Source: Alphaproteobacteria bacterium UBA4588
GTDB taxonomy: Bacteria; Pseudomonadota; Alphaproteobacteria; Puniceispirillales; Puniceispirillaceae
Direction: 5' to 3'
Assembly: GCA_002387605.1 (NCBI GenBank)
Contig: DGJU01000086.1
Span: 1 to 10,526, forward strand
Length of the DNA stretch: 10,526 bases
This document shows, in pieces, positions 6,356 to 10,526 of this stretch. The notes beneath the pieces were generated by a model. It had not been told where the DNA came from and made no database searches. It saw only the letters and a list, made by a program, of their open reading frames with translations. Positions within the stretch are counted from its first letter, which is position 1; every line of letters starts with the position of its first letter. The translations under genes were made by a program, and so were the position numbers.

Positions 6356-7083
6356 CGGATGAAGATGTGAGTGAGAGTAAGCCGACAGAAACAGAATGGT
6401 TACTGCAGTTGAGGTCCCAGATTGATGATGTCGACCAGCATCTGCTTGCCCTTGTCAAAAAACGCCAACAGCTTTCTGCTGACGTTGCACAAGCTAAACC
6501 AAAAGGGTCTCCTGTTTTTCGTCCCGGACGAGAGCATAGTCTATTAACGCGGCTTGCCGGGCTGGCAGAAACGATTCCTGTGCCGCTGGTCGCCGCATTA
6601 TGGCGCGCGTTAATGTCTGCTAGTATTACCACCCAGAACCCAAATTTTACGGTGGGGCATATTACGGCTTCTGCCGGTGCTGCTGCCCAATTTTCTGCCG
6701 GTATGATGCTGCTTCAGCCATGCGATAATGCAGAAGCAGGATGTGATGCTCTTGCCTCTGGGGCAGTGGATGTCATGCTGCTGGATGATAACGGGCTTGG
6801 CGGGGTACTTCATCGTCTTGGGCCAGACGCCTCAGTTTATATTACAGCCATCCTGCCCATGGTGCGTGATGAGGGCGCGCCGGTATCGGTGTGGTGTCTT
6901 GCATCATCGCTTCCCGATAGGAGCGCTCAGGATAATGCTCTTTTTGTAGCGGCAAAAACAGGCAGAATTGCTCTGATTCAGGTTTCGGAGTATCAAGATA
7001 TTCCTATTCATCCCGACAAGGCCTTCATCTTTGCTGGGTATGTCGCAGGTGCCGCTTTTACAACCAGTATTCCTCTGTCCTAG
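6352..7083 (+). CDS. Chorismate mutase (AroQ type) with an unassigned C-terminal domain
   Basis: Residues 16-95 form an AroQ chorismate mutase domain, which rearranges chorismate to prephenate, the first committed step to phenylalanine and tyrosine. Residues matching the active site of the E. coli enzyme are Arg21 (LRSQIDDVD), Arg38, Lys49 (VAQAK) and Arg60-Glu61 (RPGRE), with a helix ending SITTQ at 91-95 supplying the late Gln. The position of E. coli Asp48 is Arg57. Residues 100-243 are a second region that I do not recognise with certainty. It may be a degenerate prephenate-dehydratase-like or ligand-binding domain as seen in other alphaproteobacterial mutases, but no dehydratase catalytic motif is visible. 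The gene starts inside the stop of the methyltransferase gene (ATGA), and the aminotransferase and dehydrogenase of the same pathway follow, so a shared operon is likely. Confidence 0.82.
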   Translation: MTDEDVSESKPTETEWLLQLRSQIDDVDQHLLALVKKRQQLSADVAQAKPKGSPVFRPGREHSLLTRLAGLAETIPVPLVAALWRALMSASITTQNPNFTVGHITASAGAAAQFSAGMMLLQPCDNAEAGCDALASGAVDVMLLDDNGLGGVLHRLGPDASVYITAILPMVRDEGAPVSVWCLASSLPDRSAQDNALFVAAKTGRIALIQVSEYQDIPIHPDKAFIFAGYVAGAAFTTSIPLS

Positions 7084-7148
7084 CCAGCTTGCTGAAACGT
7101 GACTTTGTTCTTATTCCAACCTCTTTTTCATCATAAGGAAGCCATAAA

Positions 7149-8261
7149 ATGAAGGGACCACAGCCGCGTGACGCCATTAAATCACTTTTGTCTTACCGTC
7201 CGTCATTTGGCAAGGTAGAGCAGGGGTCTGTTATCCGCCTTTCGGCAAATGAGGGCGCTCTTGGCACCTCCCCAAAAGTATTGGCACATCTGAAAGCTGA
7301 CCAAGGTACACCAAGCCGGTATCCTGAAGTTCAGGACAGACGTCTTTGTGAGGCTATTGCGTCACGTTACACGCTTGAGCCAGGCCAGATTCTCACCGCC
7401 AATGGGTCTGATGAATTGCTTAGCCTGATTGCGATGGCCTATCTGGAAGCCGGGGATGAAGCAATTCATACTCAATATGCGTTCCTTGTTATCCCGCAAG
7501 TGATTCAAATTGCCGGTGCAACGCCGGTGGTTGCACAGGATAAGGATTTTATCTGTGACGTTGATGCTATTCTTGCTGCAGTAACCGCGCGGACAAAAGT
7601 CGTCTTTCTGGTTAATCCTAATAACCCAACCAGCACCATCATTCCGATGGATGAGGTGCAGCGACTACATGCCGGATTGCGGCGTGATATCTTGCTGGTT
7701 CTAGATTGGGCCTATGCTGAATATCAGCCAGATAGTTTTTCAGACGAGGCAGCACGAATGGTTGAAGCGCATGATAATATTATCATGACACGCACCTTCT
7801 CCAAATTACATGGTCTTGCTGCTTTTCGGCTGGGCTGGGCCTATTGCGCGCCTGATATCTTGACAACACTTGGCTCTATTCGGGGACCGTTTTCGGTCAA
7901 CCAGATAGCAGCAGATGCTGGCATCATTGCTGTAGGTGATGTCGAATTTCAGGAAAAGAGCCTGCGTCATTCACAAAAATGGATGGATGAAATGTGCCGC
8001 TTTTTTACCAGTGCAGGCCTGTCTGTTGTGCCGAGTGCAACAAACTTCATCCTGATAGGGTTTGATGGTCATAATGGCCCAACAGCGAGTGAAACAGCAC
8101 GCTATCTTGCGTCGAAAAATATTCTGTTCAGAGAGATGGCGCCCTATGGGCTTGATCAGTATCTGCGGATGTCTATCGGGACTGATGAGGAAATGCAGAT
8201 AGTAAAGCAGACATTGTCAGACTTTTTTGCAGGTGCTCAGAAAAGTGGAACATTAAAATGA
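7149..8261 (+). CDS. hisC: HisC-type PLP aminotransferase (histidinol-phosphate / aromatic)
   Basis: This is a 370-residue class I/II fold aminotransferase of normal length. The motifs are SANEGALGTSP at 32-42, NPNNPT at 156-161, and DWAYAEY at 186-192 carrying the PLP-ring Asp186 and Tyr189. TFSKLHG at 216-222 carries Schiff-base Lys219, Arg227 follows, and LRMSIGT at 339-345 carries Arg340 for the substrate carboxylate. HisC converts imidazole acetol phosphate to histidinol phosphate in histidine synthesis. Copies next to tyrA, away from other his genes, commonly transaminate prephenate or aromatic keto acids, and that is the likely role here. AAGGAAG at 7135-7141, seven bases before the ATG, is a strong ribosome site after a 65-base gap. 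The stop overlaps the tyrA start as ATGA. Confidence 0.9.
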   Translation: MKGPQPRDAIKSLLSYRPSFGKVEQGSVIRLSANEGALGTSPKVLAHLKADQGTPSRYPEVQDRRLCEAIASRYTLEPGQILTANGSDELLSLIAMAYLEAGDEAIHTQYAFLVIPQVIQIAGATPVVAQDKDFICDVDAILAAVTARTKVVFLVNPNNPTSTIIPMDEVQRLHAGLRRDILLVLDWAYAEYQPDSFSDEAARMVEAHDNIIMTRTFSKLHGLAAFRLGWAYCAPDILTTLGSIRGPFSVNQIAADAGIIAVGDVEFQEKSLRHSQKWMDEMCRFFTSAGLSVVPSATNFILIGFDGHNGPTASETARYLASKNILFREMAPYGLDQYLRMSIGTDEEMQIVKQTLSDFFAGAQKSGTLK

Positions 8262-9142
8262 CAGATACTGCGTTATCAAAAGTAGCCATTATCGGTATAG
8301 GTCTGATTGGCGCCTCTGTTGCGCTTGCGGCCCGCCACCGCAAAAGTGATTGCCACATTGCGCTCTATGACCGTGATGAGGCAGTTCGTAAGACAGCGCA
8401 GGGCCTTAATATTGGGGATGAAATCTGTGCTGATAGTGCGGCATGTGTTGCTGATGCTGACCTTGTTATTCTTGCGGTGCCGGTTGGCGCGATGAAAGCT
8501 GTGATGAGCAAGATTAAGTCTCATCTCAAACAGGGCGCTATTATCACTGATACAGGATCAACCAAACGGTCTGTTATTCGTGATATTGGGCCGCTTATTC
8601 CTGATAATTGTCATCTGATTGCCGGACATCCTCTTGCCGGAACAGAATTTTCAGGACCAGAAGCTGGGTTTCCAAGTCTGTTTGAGGGCCGGTACTGGCT
8701 GATTATTCCAGGTGAGGCGCCGCAGGAAAAAGTATCCCAGCTTGAGCAATTCCTGAGCGCCCTCGGCGCTATGACAGAGCAAATGGATGCAGAGTATCAT
8801 GACAGGGTTCTCGCGCTTACATCGCACCTTCCCCACCTCATTGCTTATACAATTGTTGGCACAGCAACTGACCTTGAGCAGGATTTAAAAAATGATGTGA
8901 TTCGGTTTTCTGCGTCAGGGTTTCGCGATTTTACCCGTATTGCTGCCTCTGACCCCGTGATGTGGCGTGATGTCTTTATCAATAATGATGAAGCTATCCT
9001 TGAGATGCTTCAGCGCTTCAATGAAGATTTAAGCTATTTGCAGCGGGCGATTCGCTGGAAAGAGGGTGATAAGCTGTTTGAATTATTTAGCCGAACCCGC
9101 GATATAAGACGCTCTATTATTGACGCCGGACAGGATAGCTAG
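8258..9142 (+). CDS. tyrA: Prephenate / cyclohexadienyl dehydrogenase
   Basis: The 294-residue enzyme oxidatively decarboxylates prephenate (or arogenate) towards tyrosine. GIGLIG at 13-18 is the dinucleotide-binding loop, and Asp38 at the end of the second strand (ALYDRD) favours NAD over NADP. TDTGSTK at 97-103 and GHPLAGTE at 123-130, with the likely catalytic His124, lie between the domains. SHLPH at 189-193 and the GFRDFTRIA segment at 221-229 complete the substrate pocket of the helical domain. No ACT regulatory domain follows, so feedback control, if any, acts differently from the Bacillus-type enzymes. The gene begins within the stop of hisC (ATGA overlap). It ends four bases before the stop of the convergent YdcF-family gene, with no visible terminator. 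Confidence 0.94.
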   Translation: MTDTALSKVAIIGIGLIGASVALAARHRKSDCHIALYDRDEAVRKTAQGLNIGDEICADSAACVADADLVILAVPVGAMKAVMSKIKSHLKQGAIITDTGSTKRSVIRDIGPLIPDNCHLIAGHPLAGTEFSGPEAGFPSLFEGRYWLIIPGEAPQEKVSQLEQFLSALGAMTEQMDAEYHDRVLALTSHLPHLIAYTIVGTATDLEQDLKNDVIRFSASGFRDFTRIAASDPVMWRDVFINNDEAILEMLQRFNEDLSYLQRAIRWKEGDKLFELFSRTRDIRRSIIDAGQDS

Positions 9143-9146
9143 GCAC

Positions 9147-9752
9147 CTAAATCCGAACAAGCGAGACAAGGTATTTACCATATTCCCGGGCTAGTAATTT
9201 TGCAGACGGCCAATGGCGATACCATGTGTTGAGCTTTAGATCAGGGGGAATAACCGCGAACACGTGCAACGATGTTGCGCGAAGAGCCCGCTGAAATTCT
9301 TTTTTTGCCCGCGGTAGATGATAATTCGCAGTCACAAGGCGTAGACTGGTTACTCCATTAGCCTCAGCCCAAAGAGCCGCAGAATGCGCATTTCCAATAG
9401 TGTCACGTGCGGCTGCATCCAAATCAACACAGCATTCAAGGGCGCGTATCTGCGGCGCGCTCAAGCTAAGTGTGCGCTTCAGACTTGTTCGCGAAATACC
9501 CTCGCCAACACCGGTGACTAGCATTTGGGATGCCCGTCCCTCAGACAAAAGACGCAACCCTTCTTCAATGCGCGCCTGCCCGCCCGTCGCAACAACAATG
9601 CCGTCTGTTATGCTGATATCATCTGGTGCTGGTTTTGGCAGTGTCAGAATAAAATGCTGCAGCATGGCAATAAGCGATAATGTAAGGAAAACACACAACA
9701 CAGCTGTCGAGCGAAGCAGGGCTTTCAGCATAGATAGGTTATCTGTTGTCAT
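9147..9752 (-). CDS. YdcF/DUF218-family membrane-anchored protein
   Basis: From the chosen ATG the protein has 201 residues, with one membrane segment at about 12-37 and the soluble domain after it, probably periplasmic. Family features are DGIVVATGG at 50-58, the ARIEEGLRLL helix, MLVTGVGEG at 77-85, ARDTIGNAHSA at 115-125, and the signature VTANYHLPRA at 140-149. Some DUF218 proteins such as ElyC and SanA affect envelope integrity; no reaction is established for this group. The frame stays open to an ATG at 9824, which would add 24 residues. Neither start has a clear Shine-Dalgarno, so the start is uncertain; 9752 is preferred because it places the anchor near the N-terminus. The gene is convergent with tyrA and divergent from the zinc-ribbon gene. 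Confidence 0.8.
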   Translation of the reverse strand: MTTDNLSMLKALLRSTAVLCVFLTLSLIAMLQHFILTLPKPAPDDISITDGIVVATGGQARIEEGLRLLSEGRASQMLVTGVGEGISRTSLKRTLSLSAPQIRALECCVDLDAAARDTIGNAHSAALWAEANGVTSLRLVTANYHLPRAKKEFQRALRATSLHVFAVIPPDLKLNTWYRHWPSAKLLAREYGKYLVSLVRI

Positions 9753-9921
9753 AATAGGGCTCGTAAGGCGAGGATACTGGTTTGGCAAAAGGCAGAGCCA
9801 TCGCCGGCTAACGTGAAGTGTCATGTTAAAGAAAGCTTATCTCAGATTTCATAAAACAACTAGCCACTGATGCCGTGATTTCGTTATGATATGGTCAAGC
9901 TAAAGAAGGGTGTCCAGTAAT

Positions 9922-10521
9922 ATGCTGCTGACGTGTGAAAAGTGTGAGACTATTTTCAGAATTGAAGAGACGGTGCTTACAGAAGAACAGCAGCGTGTGC
10001 GATGTTCGGTTTGTTCTCATGTATGGGAGCCACCGCGTAATAAGCCGATAATATCCGATAATGAACTTATTACCGAAACAGCCTCTCGGTTGCGAACGCC
10101 AACCCTTATTCTTATTGTGATGATGCTTTTTACGTCCGGTCTTTACATGTTCCGGGGGACGGTAACAGCACAGGTGCCAGAATTGATTGCACCGTTCGAA
10201 TTTTTTGGTCTGGATGTCGGGCCTGATATCTCATCATTGTCAGTGCAGAATTTAAAAGCGGACTATCACGGTAATCTGCTGCGTATTCGGGGCTCTGTTA
10301 TAAATACAGCTAGTTTTCGTGCGCATGCCGCCCCGCTTCAGGTCACTGTTATTGGCGAGGATAAAATAATGCTGGCAACACAACGGATCCTGCCCGATGA
10401 CAGGTTCATTGATGCTGGCGGGATGACAGAGTTTTTTCTACAAGTCGAGGTTGAGAACGCCGCCGCCGCTGATGTGCGTGTCGTCCCGGTAGCAGAGCGT
10501 CTGCAACGCTCCTTTTTCTAA
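9922..10521 (+). CDS. Zinc-ribbon (MJ0042-type) membrane protein with DUF3426-like domain
   Basis: The 199-residue protein begins with an MJ0042-type zinc ribbon: Cys5-x2-Cys8, then Cys28-x2-Cys31 and Trp35. Residues 61-77 form a single membrane segment. The region from about 105 to the end resembles DUF3426 (LRIRGSVINTASF, then a late DAGGMTEFF), a fibronectin-like periplasmic domain. This puts the ribbon in the cytoplasm and the beta domain outside. The function is unknown; a structural or sensing role at the envelope is inferred from topology only. A GTG at 9910 is also in frame, but the ATG is preferred. It puts the ribbon at the N-terminus as in relatives, and AAGAAGGG at 9903-9910 then serves as ribosome site, although its 11-base spacing is long. 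Confidence 0.85.
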   Translation: MLLTCEKCETIFRIEETVLTEEQQRVRCSVCSHVWEPPRNKPIISDNELITETASRLRTPTLILIVMMLFTSGLYMFRGTVTAQVPELIAPFEFFGLDVGPDISSLSVQNLKADYHGNLLRIRGSVINTASFRAHAAPLQVTVIGEDKIMLATQRILPDDRFIDAGGMTEFFLQVEVENAAAADVRVVPVAERLQRSFF

Positions 10522-10526
10522 CAGCC

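Noticed and set aside
9400..9816. A 138-codon plus-strand frame opposite the YdcF-family gene
   Set aside because: It is antisense to a conserved protein family and its translation resembles no family.

Overview
The window looks like chromosomal core DNA from an alphaproteobacterium with moderate G+C content. The evidence is a PhaR regulator, a chorismate mutase - HisC - TyrA aromatic cluster, an atypical methyltransferase coupled to the chorismate mutase gene, and a zinc-ribbon/DUF3426 membrane protein. The short intergenic gaps and mixed base composition would suit a marine lineage such as SAR116, but that placement is a guess. No rRNA, tRNA, CRISPR array, insertion sequence, integrase or phage gene was seen.

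Layout. (1) 1-754, minus: the N-terminal 251 codons of an enolase-superfamily (mandelate racemase-like) gene, cut by the left edge. (2) 755-998: a divergent intergenic region holding a perfect 6-4-6 dyad. (3) 999-1520, plus: a membrane-anchored DM13-domain protein, convergent with (4) 1548-2531, minus: a renalase-like FAD oxidoreductase. (5) 2643-3596, plus: a HAD class IIA-type hydrolase, divergent from the oxidoreductase. (6) 3700-4822, plus: a two-gene pteridine/folate operon. It encodes a short-chain reductase with the pteridine-reductase signature (FolM-like) and dihydroneopterin aldolase (FolB). (7) 4830-5348, minus: phaR, with two matching TGCA-N-TGCA operator-like dyads in its upstream region. 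(8) 5594-9142, plus: methyltransferase, chorismate mutase, hisC-type aminotransferase and tyrA, with ATGA start/stop overlaps at two of the three junctions. (9) 9147-9752, minus: a YdcF/DUF218 membrane protein. (10) 9922-10521, plus: a zinc-ribbon/DUF3426 protein.

How the genes work together. Block 8 encodes chorismate to prephenate (mutase), an aminotransferase able in principle to act on aromatic keto acids as well as histidinol phosphate, and the NAD-dependent dehydrogenase leading to tyrosine. Block 6 supplies the pterin branch of folate synthesis and a probable dihydropterin reductase. PhaR is the sensor-repressor of polyhydroxyalkanoate granule genes, although no other pha gene lies in the window.

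Most of the window is recognisable housekeeping or accessory metabolism, and I found no convincing new multi-gene system. The points most worth a second look are the paired inverted dyads upstream of phaR, the catalytic Asp in the FolM-like reductase, the uncharacterised C-terminal half of the chorismate mutase protein, and replaced canonical residues in the enolase-superfamily and HAD proteins.
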